NCBI RefSeq assembly: GCF_011603255.1
Contig: NZ_JAANCM010000005.1
Coordinates: forward strand, 248,001 to 312,000
Direction: 5' to 3'
Source of the DNA: Ferranicluibacter rubi
Lineage (GTDB): Bacteria; Pseudomonadota; Alphaproteobacteria; Rhizobiales; Rhizobiaceae
Length of the DNA stretch: 64,000 bases
The translations under genes and the position numbers were made by a program. This document shows positions 1 through 9,482 of the stretch, one piece after another (within the stretch, counting starts at the first letter, position 1; every line of letters starts with the position of its first letter). The notes under the pieces are model-generated. The model was not told the DNA's origin, ran no database searches, and worked only from the letters and a program-made list of their open reading frames with translations.

Positions 1-373
1 AGTCGGCCTGCTCGTCGGCTGTCGAGCAGAAGTAATAGAAATGATAGGGCGCGTAGGCGATGCCGGCCGCGCGGGCCTTCGGCCAGTATTCCGAGAAACG
101 CGTATCGACCACGTCCTTGCCCTCGGTCGCCTTGATGAAGGCGAAGGACACGCCGGACTGCTTGACGGCTGCCCAGTCGATATCGCCCTGCCACTTGGAC
201 ACGTCGATGCCGTGAATGCTGTGGTGCTGGGGCGTGCGATCACCGAAATCCTGCGGGTCCTTATCGTGGAAACGCGGCGGTATGGATGCCGTCTGTACGA
301 GGTCGTAATCGGTGGACGTGCACGCAGACAGGAGCGTGACAAGCGGCAGAAGAGCGAGGAGCAGCCGGCGCAT
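1..373 (-). CDS. GH25 lysozyme-like lipoprotein (C-terminal part outside window)
   Basis: This frame reads from the start codon at 373 and runs off the left edge of the window, so only about the first 124 residues are visible. It opens with a lipoprotein signal (MRRLLLALLPLVTLLSAC, Cys18 in a LSAC lipobox). After a short linker come HGIDVSKWQGDIDW and FAFIKATEGKD, which are the N-terminal strands of glycoside hydrolase family 25 (lysozyme/muramidase) with the conserved Asp of DVSKWQG. A peptidoglycan-hydrolysing role at the outer membrane or periplasm is inferred from the family. The catalytic Glu region lies outside the window, so activity cannot be judged. Confidence 0.8.
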   Translation of the reverse strand, partial: MRRLLLALLPLVTLLSACTSTDYDLVQTASIPPRFHDKDPQDFGDRTPQHHSIHGIDVSKWQGDIDWAAVKQSGVSFAFIKATEGKDVVDTRFSEYWPKARAAGIAYAPYHFYYFCSTADEQAD

Positions 374-616
374 GGAGTTCCCGTTCGTTGATGATGGAAC
401 GTTGTGCCTCACCCGTGGCTGCCCATTCGTGCTGACCCCCCGGAGACCTTGAACCCCATTTTCATCATATCAACGTAAAAATTGGGTTAGTTTCAAGCCC
501 TGATCGTAGCATAGCGTTCGTGGCTTGTGTCAGACGGCCCATTCGGACGGCTCGTTCCGGCGAGATTTCCGGCCTTCAGCTGCGTTTTGCACCGGTCCCG
601 GCGGTTGGGAGAAATG

Positions 617-1276
617 TCATGTGCGCCGGCAGGTGATGAGCCAGGCATAGCCCCGGCCGATGGATCGGGTCGCGGTGACCATGCCGCGGGCATGAGCCTT
701 CGCTGCGACGACCGACATTAGATGCGCCCGAGGCGTGACGTGGAAGCGGGTGAGCCAGGCCGTGAGGATGCGGCGGGCGATCGGCGGCAGGCCTTCCTGC
801 TGGCCGAAATCCGCGATGTGCAGGGCGCCGCCCGGTGCGAGCGCGTCGAGCGCGGTCTCCACGGCCTTCTCCCAGTCGGGAATCATCGACAGGGCGTAGG
901 AGATGACGACGTGGTCGAAACCCTCGACACCGAAGGCGCGTGCGTCGAAATCCGTGGCATCGGCCGTCTTCAAGGTCGCGTTTCTGCCGGCGAGCGCCTT
1001 CTCGGCGGATATGAGCATTTCCGTCGAAATATCGAGGCCATAAAGCTTTGCACGGGGGTAGCGTCTGGCAATCAGCGCCAGATTTCGCCCGGTGCCACAC
1101 CCCACTTCCAATACGCTGGCACCGCTTGCCGCGCCCAGCTCTTCTATGAGCGTATCCCGCCCGAAGAGGTAGTATTTGCGCGTGGCATCGTAGATGTGAC
1201 GCTGTGTCCGGTACATCCGGTCCATGCGACCGGCATGGGCGCTGTCGGAAACCATGGCGTCGCGCATGCGGCTCAC
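617..1276 (-). CDS. btaB: BtaB, N-methyltransferase of betaine lipid (DGTS) synthesis
   Basis: A 219-residue class I SAM-dependent methyltransferase with motif I LEVGCGTGRNLALIA near residues 55-70 and the post-I acidic motif YGLDIS. It overlaps the stop of btaA by four bases (ATGA), so the two are translationally coupled. The family member BtaB adds three methyl groups to diacylglyceryl-homoserine to give the phosphorus-free membrane lipid DGTS. Length and the BtaA neighbour fit bacterial BtaB. On sequence alone it could be another small methyltransferase; the coupling to btaA makes BtaB the best reading. Confidence 0.88.
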   Translation of the reverse strand: MSRMRDAMVSDSAHAGRMDRMYRTQRHIYDATRKYYLFGRDTLIEELGAASGASVLEVGCGTGRNLALIARRYPRAKLYGLDISTEMLISAEKALAGRNATLKTADATDFDARAFGVEGFDHVVISYALSMIPDWEKAVETALDALAPGGALHIADFGQQEGLPPIARRILTAWLTRFHVTPRAHLMSVVAAKAHARGMVTATRSIGRGYAWLITCRRT

Positions 1277-2553
1277 GCCTGCCTGCGGTAGATGTGGAAG
1301 CCGCCGTAGATTGCCGAGCGGTCCTTGACGTTCAGGGCGCCAGACCTCGTGCGGTCGTAGTGCCAGTGTGAAAGCAGGCTTTCCGACACGCGGCCCTCGA
1401 GGATGCTGCGTTCGGCCGCGGTGCGGAAGATGACGACGGCGCCCGGAGCGGCGGTGCGGGTGATTTCGGTCCAGAGGTCGTTGAGCTGCTGGTCCGTCAT
1501 CCAGTCCTGTGCATCGAGAAGGACATAGCGATCCACCGTGCCCGGCTGCTTGCGCGCGAGGAGGTCGGTAAAGCTTTCGTGATGGACGTGCACCCGCTCC
1601 GCATTGTCGCGAATCGCCTCGTAGGCTTCCGGCTGGAGATGGAGCGGCAGCATGCCTTCGTGCGGCAAGGGGTAGCGGCGGCCGAAGGCCTGCCAGGCGA
1701 AGTAGTTGTGTCGAAGCGGGAAATGGCAGACGAGCTTTTCCAGCCGGTGGCGAAGCACCGGCGCCAACGTCTTCTCGGTGCTGAGGCTTGCCAGCTCGTC
1801 GAACTGCTGCGGCGGGATGCCGAGGCCGAAGAGGGAACTCTTGCGGCCCGTCAGCCAGCGGATCACAGGACGCTCGAACAGAGGCGCAAGGCGCTCGTCG
1901 AAGAACTGGCGTTGCTCGCGCAGGGAGCGGGTGGCGACAAGTTCGGAAGGATCGACGCCATGGGCGCGGGCCAGCATGTGGCTGAGCCAGATGAAGCGCC
2001 CGAGCAGGCCGGTGCGATAGAGATTGGCGCCGAAGACGGAGATGCGCCGGCGACCGTTCAGCTTGCGGCCTTCCCAGTAGCTGCGCGTGGACGCATCGAG
2101 ATGCGGCGCGATGAACCGGTCGTAGGCGGCGACGTTGGACGTCAGCTGTTCGCGGGCGAGGAAGCGGACGAGGTCGCTATGCGCGGGAAGATGGCGGAAG
2201 GCGGCAAGCTTCAGCCGGTTCAGCGCCACATGATGCCTGTTCAGATCCACGACATCGATGCGCTCCGGCGTGGCGGAGAGATAGGCGAGCATATTGCAGC
2301 CGCCGGAGCCGATGGTAACGATGTGGTGCTCCGGGCGGATCTGCATCGCCTCCATGTCCACGGCGGGATCTTCCCAGATCTGGGGATAGACGAGGCCGGA
2401 GAAGAGAAGACCGAAGAGACGCTCCGACAGTCCGGACGCCGTCAGTGGCTGGTGCTGGATCAGCGCCTTGCGAAGCTTCTGGTTCTTGCGCCCGCTGGGC
2501 GCATCCGCAACGCGCGGGGAGGAGACGAGATCGATGGGCGCCAGATCGGTCAT
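1273..2553 (-). CDS. btaA: BtaA, SAM:diacylglycerol 3-amino-3-carboxypropyltransferase
   Basis: A 426-residue DUF3419-family protein. It has LVYPQIWEDPAVDMEA, the SAM-site stretch VTIGSGGCNML (about residues 90-100) and IDVVDLNRHHVAL, all typical of BtaA. The enzyme moves the 3-amino-3-carboxypropyl group of SAM to diacylglycerol, giving diacylglyceryl-homoserine, which BtaB then methylates. In rhizobia the pair replaces phospholipids when phosphate is scarce, under PhoB control. I saw no convincing Pho box in the 2554-2787 upstream gap. The start lacks a strong Shine-Dalgarno sequence, so a nearby alternative start is possible. Confidence 0.92.
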   Translation of the reverse strand: MTDLAPIDLVSSPRVADAPSGRKNQKLRKALIQHQPLTASGLSERLFGLLFSGLVYPQIWEDPAVDMEAMQIRPEHHIVTIGSGGCNMLAYLSATPERIDVVDLNRHHVALNRLKLAAFRHLPAHSDLVRFLAREQLTSNVAAYDRFIAPHLDASTRSYWEGRKLNGRRRISVFGANLYRTGLLGRFIWLSHMLARAHGVDPSELVATRSLREQRQFFDERLAPLFERPVIRWLTGRKSSLFGLGIPPQQFDELASLSTEKTLAPVLRHRLEKLVCHFPLRHNYFAWQAFGRRYPLPHEGMLPLHLQPEAYEAIRDNAERVHVHHESFTDLLARKQPGTVDRYVLLDAQDWMTDQQLNDLWTEITRTAAPGAVVIFRTAAERSILEGRVSESLLSHWHYDRTRSGALNVKDRSAIYGGFHIYRRQA

Positions 2554-2787
2554 GGTTAACAGCCGTTCGTTGAAGATGCGACGCTTCTAGGATGCTTGCG
2601 CAACACTTTCGTGACGCGGGCTGTGGACCTCCGGTGCAACGCCCGGATCGTTTACCAAACCTTCAGAGTCCGCTTGGCAGGCCGCTGCAGATCAACCAAA
2701 AGTATAGCTTGGCGACGTCTGCCGGTCGTCTAAACGGCCGCGGAGGGCGTGGCGCCCGCGAAGCAGGTGATTCCTTTTGGAAAGAAC

Positions 2788-4170
2788 ATGATGTTGACGT
2801 GGCTGCAGAAGAGGCGATGCGAGCGAAAGAGCGTGACGGATACGAACGGCGACCGCGACACGGCGTCACCGATCGCACCGATCCTGCACATCGATCATCT
2901 CACCGGCATTTCCAACCGTTTCGCGCTCGAACACGACCTGACGGCGGTGTTGAGCCGTCCGCAGGGTCAAGGGCGAGGTGCGCTGCTGTTGATTGATCTC
3001 GACCGGTTCAAATTCATCAACGACGCGATGGACCATTCTGCCGGCGATGAAGTGTTGATCCGCATCGCCAAGCGTCTCTCCAATGTGCTGACCGGGGTTG
3101 GAACGATCTACCGGCTGGGCGCAGACGAATTCGCGGTCCACGTTGCCGGATCTCCGTCCCGTGGCAAGATCGAGGATATCTGCGCGACGATCAAAACCGT
3201 TCTGGGTACGCCCTTTGAGCTCACGGCCGGCGAGGTCTGGATCGTGGGGAGCATCGGCATCGCCGTGCCGGCGCCCGAGGACGTGTCCATGTCGGCGCTG
3301 TTGCGTCGCGCGGATCTCGCCGTGATGAAGGCAAAACAGATCGCCGGCAACAGCCATGTCTTCTACGAGACTGGCATGTCGGCCGAGGCATCGGCCCGCT
3401 CGGAGCTGGAATACGATCTTTCGCGGGCGCTCGACCGGAACGAGTTCTTCCTCGAATACCAGCCGATCGTCTGCTCGGAAACGCGCATGATCAAGGCTTT
3501 CGAAGCGCTGATCCGGTGGCGGCATCCGCAGAAGGGCGTGATCGCACCCGACCAGTTCATCTCCATCGCCGAGGCGACGGGCCTCATCCTGCCGATCGGG
3601 AATTGGGTCATTCGCACGGCCTGCGAGGAGGCCATGCGCTGGCCGTCGCCGATCGGCGTTGCCGTCAATGTGGCGGGCGATCAGTTCCGCGATCCGACCT
3701 TCCTGCCCTATGTCCGGGATTGCTTGCGCCAGTCGGGTCTCGCGCCCGAGCGCCTGACGGTCGAAGTGACCGAATCGATCTTCTCGGTCGATCCTTCCAT
3801 CATCTCCGACAGCCTGACGGAACTCCGGGCGGAGGGCGTGAAGATCGCGCTCGACGACTTCGGTATCGGCTTTTCCTCGATCAACAATCTGCGCCGGTTC
3901 CCTCTCGATCACCTGAAGATCGACCGGTCCTTCACCGCGGCCATGCTGGGCAGCAAGCGGGATGCGGAGCTTGTCGATATCATTCTGAAGCTCGGCTCCA
4001 CCTTCGATGTGTCCACGACGGTCGAGGGCGTGGAAACGGAACCGCAGCTGGAATATGCGCGCTCGCGTGGCGCCAATGCCATACAGGGCTTCCTCATCTC
4101 GCGCCCCGTGGCGGCGGGCGACGTTTCGGCCATTCTGGACCGTAACCGCGTGCACCACGCGAAAGCCTGA
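2788..4170 (+). CDS. GGDEF/EAL domain c-di-GMP protein, degenerate GADEF and intact EAL
   Basis: A 460-residue cytoplasmic protein with no membrane segment and no sensory domain longer than about 35 residues. The GGDEF domain (about 35-190) has GADEF instead of GGDEF and no RxxD inhibitory site upstream of it. The EAL domain (about 210-455) keeps FEALIRWRHP, the Asn of NVAGDQF, EVTES, ALDDFGIGFSS, KIDRSF and the Glu of VEGVET. The likely activity is therefore c-di-GMP phosphodiesterase, with the GGDEF half regulatory or weakly active. The ATG at 2788 follows GGAAAG at a good distance; an upstream in-frame GTG at 2749 has no such site. It is transcribed divergently from btaAB. Confidence 0.85.
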   Translation: MMLTWLQKRRCERKSVTDTNGDRDTASPIAPILHIDHLTGISNRFALEHDLTAVLSRPQGQGRGALLLIDLDRFKFINDAMDHSAGDEVLIRIAKRLSNVLTGVGTIYRLGADEFAVHVAGSPSRGKIEDICATIKTVLGTPFELTAGEVWIVGSIGIAVPAPEDVSMSALLRRADLAVMKAKQIAGNSHVFYETGMSAEASARSELEYDLSRALDRNEFFLEYQPIVCSETRMIKAFEALIRWRHPQKGVIAPDQFISIAEATGLILPIGNWVIRTACEEAMRWPSPIGVAVNVAGDQFRDPTFLPYVRDCLRQSGLAPERLTVEVTESIFSVDPSIISDSLTELRAEGVKIALDDFGIGFSSINNLRRFPLDHLKIDRSFTAAMLGSKRDAELVDIILKLGSTFDVSTTVEGVETEPQLEYARSRGANAIQGFLISRPVAAGDVSAILDRNRVHHAKA

Positions 4171-4380
4171 GCCAAGCGACAATCGGTCCTGCGGGTTGCG
4201 CTCCCCCCGTCGAAACGGCCATAGTGGTAACGGCGTCGGCTTGGGCGCGGCGTCCTGCCGCCGCCCGGCTTCCGCTCGCGCACGTTATCGCTTCTGTCCT
4301 GCAGAACGTGACGTCGTGGCAGCTTCATCTGCTGCATGGCCTGTCGTCCTGCCGCTTCGGCCGGCTGCTGGCATGCAGTC

Positions 4381-5760
4381 ATGCGGAACCGGATCATGCG
4401 TAGACGCACGTTTCTCATGTCGATGGCCGGCGGGCTTTTCACGCTCGTTGCCGGTGTCGGCACCTGGCTGACGGTCGCTCCCCCCGACCTCCTGAAGCTC
4501 GGCGACAGCTATGCGGCAAAGATGGTCTGTTCCAGCCTGTTCGTTGCCGGACGCAATGCGTCGGAGGTTCTCGCCGACGACGTGCAGGCGCCGGGCCATC
4601 CCTTGCTGCGCTTCATTCGCGTGTCCGTGGACGAGCAGCGCAAGACCGTGACGGCGCGAATGTTCGGCTTTGCCGCACCCGGGCACGCGATCTTTCGCGA
4701 CGGCCTCGGCTGCTCCAACGTGACCGACGGGGCCTTTGCGGCCTTCCCCGGCAACCGGTCGCTGCGCCGTCGCAGCGTGGAGCCCGACACGACGCAGCCC
4801 TGGCCGGATGGTGGCGCGCTGGTGGCGGATGCCGGCGTTCAGGCGCTGATCGAGGACGACCAGCGGGCAGGGCCCGGGCTGCGCGGGCTTGTCGTCATCC
4901 GCGGCGGGCGGATCATCGCCGAACGCTACGGACGCGGCTTCTATGCCTCCACCCCGCTTCTCGGTTGGTCCATGACGAAGACGGTGACGGCGGCGCTCAT
5001 CGGCTTGCGCGTCCGGGACGGGCAGATGGCGCTCGACAAGGCCGATCTCCTGCCGCAATGGCGCAACGACGAGCGCAGCCGGATCACGCTGTCGGACCTG
5101 CTCGGCATGCAGAGCGGCCTCGGTTTCAACGAGAGCTATGGCAGCGTGACGGATGCCACCCGGATGCTTTTCCTCGAAAACGACATGGCGGCCTATGCCG
5201 CGTCGAAGACGCTCGACACGGCACCGGGCACGCAGTTCTCCTATTCCAGCGGCACGTCCGTCATCCTCTCGCGCCTTTGGATGAATTCGTTTGCCAGCCC
5301 CCGCGAGGCGCTGACGTTCCCACGCGCGTCCTTGTTCCGGCCGCTCGGCATGAGCAGCGCGATCCTCGAGCCGGATGCGCATGGCACCTTCGTCGGTTCG
5401 TCCTACATGTATGCGACGGCGCGGGACTGGGGGCGGTTCGCGCTCTTTCTGCTGCAGGATGGCGTCTGGAATAACGAACCGATCCTGCCGCCGGACTATG
5501 TCCGCCTGATGCGCACGGCGACCTCAGCCTCCAACGGCCGGTTCGGCTCCGGGCAGGTGTGGATGAAAACGGGGCCGGAGGCTCAAGGCTTTCCGAGCGA
5601 CGCCTACTGGATGCGGGGGCATGACGGGCAGTCGATCCTGCTTGTGCCCTCGATGAAGCTTGCCGTGGTCAGGCTGGGCCTGACGCCGCGCCTGATGGGC
5701 TATGACGACAGCGCGCTCCATCGCGACATCATCGCCGCGCTGGCAAAGCCGCAACCTTGA
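4381..5760 (+). CDS. Tat-exported serine hydrolase, beta-lactamase/class C family
   Basis: A 459-residue protein. The N-terminus has a twin-arginine export signal (RRRTFLM followed by a hydrophobic run), best seen if translation starts at 4381 or at 4396. The catalytic SxxK motif is SMTK at about residues 197-200 and a YSS motif (YxN-like) follows at about 300. The architecture resembles 6-aminohexanoate-dimer hydrolases, esterases and penicillin-binding protein relatives rather than true beta-lactamases. Substrate cannot be read from sequence. It is a stand-alone gene after the c-di-GMP protein. Confidence 0.78.
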   Translation: MRNRIMRRRTFLMSMAGGLFTLVAGVGTWLTVAPPDLLKLGDSYAAKMVCSSLFVAGRNASEVLADDVQAPGHPLLRFIRVSVDEQRKTVTARMFGFAAPGHAIFRDGLGCSNVTDGAFAAFPGNRSLRRRSVEPDTTQPWPDGGALVADAGVQALIEDDQRAGPGLRGLVVIRGGRIIAERYGRGFYASTPLLGWSMTKTVTAALIGLRVRDGQMALDKADLLPQWRNDERSRITLSDLLGMQSGLGFNESYGSVTDATRMLFLENDMAAYAASKTLDTAPGTQFSYSSGTSVILSRLWMNSFASPREALTFPRASLFRPLGMSSAILEPDAHGTFVGSSYMYATARDWGRFALFLLQDGVWNNEPILPPDYVRLMRTATSASNGRFGSGQVWMKTGPEAQGFPSDAYWMRGHDGQSILLVPSMKLAVVRLGLTPRLMGYDDSALHRDIIAALAKPQP

Positions 5761-5909
5761 GAGGGGCTGTGGCGTTCGGCGTTGACATGCAGGGAGTAAA
5801 GGGAGTGCCGAAAGGATCAAGCGGCTGAGCCTGAGATCCGGTGCGATGCTCAGGGGGACGGAAGCGTGAGCCAGCCGTCAACCGCAGGTCGGCCTTCCGG
5901 GACGTGCGA

Positions 5910-6944
5910 TCAGCGCATGCCGAGGGTGTCGAGCAGGCCCTTGCGCTTGGCGTGGTAGTAATAGCCGCTGGCATAGAGCTTGACGGCATTGTCATTCTGG
6001 TTTTCAGCCACGACCCAAGCGCCGCGCAGATACTGCGTCGCGTACTTCAGGTTGGTTTCCGCATCGAACAGGCCTTCCGGCGGGCCGTCATAGCCAAGGC
6101 CCTTGGCCGTGTTGTAGCGGATCTGCATGAGGCCGTAATTGCCGTTGTGATAGGCGCGGGGATTGTAGGTGCTCTCGCGGCGGACGACGCGATGGACCAG
6201 ATCTTCCGGGACGCCGTTCAGCTTGGCATAATGGGTGATGAGCTTGTCGAGTTCGGGACGCGAGCTCGTCGGCTTTTCGCGGCCGAGGAGGACGCTGGCT
6301 GCCGATTCCATCTTGGAATAGGCGACGGAAATCAGCTGCGGCTTGGCGGCGGGAACGATCATGCGCTTGGCGACGAGCGTTTCCAAGCCGACCGGTTCGC
6401 CCGTGTCGAAGTCCGAATCCATGGCGCCGGCGCTGGCGATGGTCGGCTGTACCGGCACTTTGCGCACGGTGATCATCGCGTTTGCGGTTTCCGGCAGGGC
6501 GTCGGTCGCGGTGCGGGCGAGAAGCGGATTGGTAGCTGTCGTCGCTTTGGCCGGAGCCAGCGATGCGACCTCGGTATTGGCCAGTGCCGTCATGGCGGAC
6601 GGTGTGGCCGGCGCAGTCTTTGCGGCCTCTGCCGAAGCGGTGGCCACCGCTGCATTGGTCGTTGCCGCGGCAATGCCGGGTGCGGTCGCAGAGGGCGTTG
6701 CCGAAGCGTTGGCCGTCTGGGCGGCGAGGGCGGCTGCGGCCGTTGTGGCTGCGCCATCCGGCGTCGGAAGAGCGTAAGCCGTCATTTCCGTTCCGGGCTT
6801 GGCAAGCGGCGTGACCGACTGCGCTGCCATCAACTGCTCCATCGGGGTGCGCTCGACGCTCGAGCAGCCGGCCATCAAGGTCGCCGAGATCAATGCACAT
6901 GCCGTAAGAGATTGTTTATGAACGGAAAGACGTGAAACTGCCAT
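5910..6944 (-). CDS. Lytic transglycosylase lipoprotein, SLT domain
   Basis: A 344-residue protein with a lipoprotein signal (LMAGC, Cys27), a long Ala/Thr-rich low-complexity region (about 30-200) and a C-terminal transglycosylase SLT domain. The catalytic Glu is in RRESTYNP (Glu257). GNYGLMQI and the NLKYATQYLRGA helix are the other SLT landmarks. The enzyme would cleave the MurNAc-GlcNAc bond with 1,6-anhydro ring formation while anchored by lipid. The C-terminus is short after the catalytic fold and ends in YYYHAKRKG. A second SLT protein lies at 10449-11081. Confidence 0.85.
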   Translation of the reverse strand: MAVSRLSVHKQSLTACALISATLMAGCSSVERTPMEQLMAAQSVTPLAKPGTEMTAYALPTPDGAATTAAAALAAQTANASATPSATAPGIAAATTNAAVATASAEAAKTAPATPSAMTALANTEVASLAPAKATTATNPLLARTATDALPETANAMITVRKVPVQPTIASAGAMDSDFDTGEPVGLETLVAKRMIVPAAKPQLISVAYSKMESAASVLLGREKPTSSRPELDKLITHYAKLNGVPEDLVHRVVRRESTYNPRAYHNGNYGLMQIRYNTAKGLGYDGPPEGLFDAETNLKYATQYLRGAWVVAENQNDNAVKLYASGYYYHAKRKGLLDTLGMR

Positions 6945-7166
6945 GCTGTCGCTTTCGTGCTTTGTGGCCCCGTAGCCTTACCAGTGCTGCAGCCAAAAGC
7001 CGCCATGTCGTGCCCGTCATTAACCTATATGAAGGCCGGTCGCAAGCGAGGGCGGGACATGGGCCTTGTCGGCGCACGTTTCCACAGGTGCGAAAGCCCG
7101 GAAATGCGGGCGCCGGAGCTTCTGTTTTTCCAAGCCCCGGCGCCGTGTCCTGCCGTCCATCAGCAC

Positions 7167-7212
7167 CCGGGAGCATGGCGGCGGATCACAAAACCAGCCG
7201 CCATGCTCCCGG
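7167..7212 (-). terminator. 16-bp inverted repeat just after the pfp stop
   Basis: Perfect 16-bp arms 7167-7182 and 7197-7212 with a 14-nt loop, starting 12 bases past the pfp stop on the minus strand. No U-tract follows, so it may be a 3' stabilising stem or a factor-dependent terminator. Confidence 0.5.
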
Positions 7213-7223
7213 ATTTCGTGTCG

Positions 7224-8438
7224 TCAGTGTGCCGGCTTCCAGCTCTGGCCGATCGCATCCATCACCTCGCCGAACCATGGCGTGGCCGTGTTGAAATGCT
7301 TGCCGCCGCGGATGCGGGGGAATTCGATGGTGCGCAGCTTGCCGCCTTGATCCTCGTCATGGCCGGTGACGCCCGAGACCTTGTCGAGGGCGCTCTGGAC
7401 CGCGAGATCGACCATGCCCTGGATGAGGCGGAGGTCGTCGATATTGGCCGGGGCCGAGCGTGCGTAATAGCCCGACTTCTGCACCATGGCACGCTGGGCA
7501 CCGAGAAGGTCCGCGAACTGCTTGGAGAACCAGTTGCCGACATTGATGGTGTCGAGCTTGACGTGGCCGAAGGCGTCGCGCTTGACCGTTTCGCCAGCCG
7601 CTTCGCGCTCGGCAACGATCGCATCCATGCAGGCGCCTTCGCTCACGAAGAGGGTGACATAGCCGGTCTTTGCCATGACGGCGCGCAGGCGCTCGGCTTC
7701 CGCCTGCAGATCGAAGGCTGTTTCCGGGAGATAGAGCCCGTCGATGGTCTTCAGCGCCTTGTTCATCATGAAGCCATCGACGAACTCGGTCTTCTCGACC
7801 GTCTGCATGTAGGAACGTGCCGTGGCGGCGGTCAGCCAGCCGCAGTGGCGGCCCATGACTTCGTGAACGATCAGCGTCTTGGGAGCCGCGCTCTGTTCGT
7901 TGCTGACATTGTCGAAGAACTTCGCGCCATATTCGGCAGCCGTCCAGGCGCCGAGCGACTGGCGGATCGGCACGACGTCGTTGTCGACGGTCTTGGGCAG
8001 GCCGACGACGGTGAGGTCGTAGCCGTTGGCACCGAGATAGGCGGCAAGGTCGGCGGCCGTCGTGTTGGTATCGTCGCCGCCGATCGTGTGGAGGATCGTC
8101 ACGCCGTCGGAGGCGAGGCGCTCGGCTGCGACGCGCAGCGGGTTTTCACCTTCCTTGACGAGGCCGCGCTTGACGCAGTCGGCGGCATTGGTGAGCTTGA
8201 CGCGGCTGTTGCCGATGGGCGATCCGCCATAGCGATGCAGAAGGCCAGCCTTTTCGCGCATCTGCGGCGTGATTTCGATCCGGTCGGCCAGAAGCAGGCC
8301 GTGATAGCCGGAGCGGTAGGCCATGAGTTCGATATCGGGGGCGATATCCGTATAACGCTCGATCAATCCGCCTACGGCAGACGACAGGCACGGGGCAAGA
8401 CCGCCCGCCGTGAGCATTGCGACTTTCTGCTTGGCCAT
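7224..8438 (-). CDS. pfp: Pyrophosphate-dependent 6-phosphofructokinase
   Basis: A 404-residue phosphofructokinase. GGDDTN (120-125) has the Asp at the second position that selects pyrophosphate over ATP, and PKTVDND (148-154) has the Lys typical of PPi-PFK. It reversibly converts fructose-6-phosphate and PPi to fructose-1,6-bisphosphate. Start at 8438 is chosen because GAGGAGG sits a few bases upstream; an in-frame start 24 bases further upstream would bury that site. The gene stands alone and faces away from the djlA-like gene. Confidence 0.93.
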   Translation of the reverse strand: MAKQKVAMLTAGGLAPCLSSAVGGLIERYTDIAPDIELMAYRSGYHGLLLADRIEITPQMREKAGLLHRYGGSPIGNSRVKLTNAADCVKRGLVKEGENPLRVAAERLASDGVTILHTIGGDDTNTTAADLAAYLGANGYDLTVVGLPKTVDNDVVPIRQSLGAWTAAEYGAKFFDNVSNEQSAAPKTLIVHEVMGRHCGWLTAATARSYMQTVEKTEFVDGFMMNKALKTIDGLYLPETAFDLQAEAERLRAVMAKTGYVTLFVSEGACMDAIVAEREAAGETVKRDAFGHVKLDTINVGNWFSKQFADLLGAQRAMVQKSGYYARSAPANIDDLRLIQGMVDLAVQSALDKVSGVTGHDEDQGGKLRTIEFPRIRGGKHFNTATPWFGEVMDAIGQSWKPAH

Positions 8439-8774
8439 GATTCCTCCTCGGGATATTGCCATTCATCGGGTTCCGCACCTGTCCTAGCCCAGATCCCCCG
8501 TAAGTAAAATGACATGAGCCGCACGGCTGCCGAGCGTGGAGCGCAAATTGCAGCATGAAAATAGTGAGGGCCATCACAAAAGTGTCATTCGAGGCCTTGC
8601 TCGTCTTGCAATCGCCGGCGACATCTGATCAGACTTCGGCTCCTTGCGGGACCGTGACCGGAGATGTCTGCGGTGCTGATGCAACAAATCGCACGTGCGA
8701 CGCTCTAGTCCTGACGTTACCGCCGGACGAAACGGGCCTGAAAACAGGCCGGACAAACGGGAAAGATAATCCTC
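8439..8774. other. Divergent intergenic region pfp / TerB-J gene
   Basis: A 336-base gap that must hold the promoters of pfp (minus) and the TerB/J-domain gene (plus). Apart from the pfp ribosome-binding site I see no clear operator, RNA gene or conserved reading frame in it. Confidence 0.5.
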
Positions 8775-9482
8775 ATGTCGATCTGGGATCGCCTCATCGG
8801 AATCGTGACATCGACCGGCAATGCGCTGTCGGGTCTCGTCGAAGCGATCCGGACGCTGTTCGAGGGCGACCCGGAGACACGCCGCAAGGTCGCCTTTTCC
8901 GTTGCCATGATCGCGCTGTCGGCCAAGATGGCGAAGGCGGATGGCGTGGTGACGGAGGCCGAGGTTTCCGCCTTCCGCCAGATCTTCAAGTTCCCGGAAG
9001 ACCAGGCACAGAACGTGGCCCGGCTCTACAATCTCGCCCGCCAGGACGTGGCCGGATACGAGGCCTATGCCGAGAAGCTGTCGGGGCTCTGCGTTTCCGG
9101 CGAAGCCAATTGCCCGGTGCTTGAGGATATCATCGACGGACTGTTCCACATCGCCAAGTCCGACGGCGCGCTGCACGAGAAGGAGCTCACCTTCCTGCGC
9201 CGCGTCGCCGAGATCTTCGGCATGGACGATATGAAATTCGAGGCGATCCTCTCGCGGCACGCCTATCTTGAGGGTGTCGATCCCTATGATCTGCTCGGCG
9301 TTTCCCGGAAGGATGATTTCTCGACCATCCGCAGGCGTTATCGCGTGCTTGTGTCCGAGTACCATCCCGACCTTCTGGTCGCCCGGGGCGTTCCGGCCGA
9401 GCAGCATGCGACAGCCAACGACCGGATGGCCGCCTTCAATGCTGCCTATGAGGCGATCGAGAGAGAACGTCGCGCGGCATGA
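8775..9482 (+). CDS. DjlA-like protein: TerB domain plus C-terminal J domain
   Basis: A 235-residue protein. Residues about 35-155 form a TerB-like all-helical repeat (KMAKADGVVTEAEV and HIAKSDGALHEKEL are the two acidic repeats), and residues about 168-235 form a J domain with HPD at 197-199. This is the DjlA layout without the N-terminal membrane anchor of E. coli DjlA. It probably acts as a DnaK co-chaperone. Its stop overlaps the start of the amidase gene by four bases, which ties it to cell-wall work. Confidence 0.82.
   Translation: MSIWDRLIGIVTSTGNALSGLVEAIRTLFEGDPETRRKVAFSVAMIALSAKMAKADGVVTEAEVSAFRQIFKFPEDQAQNVARLYNLARQDVAGYEAYAEKLSGLCVSGEANCPVLEDIIDGLFHIAKSDGALHEKELTFLRRVAEIFGMDDMKFEAILSRHAYLEGVDPYDLLGVSRKDDFSTIRRRYRVLVSEYHPDLLVARGVPAEQHATANDRMAAFNAAYEAIERERRAA

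Noticed and set aside
2554-2640. Pho box before btaA
   Set aside because: The best match on the minus strand (GCGTCAC-GAAA-GTGTTGC) agrees at only about half of the consensus positions.
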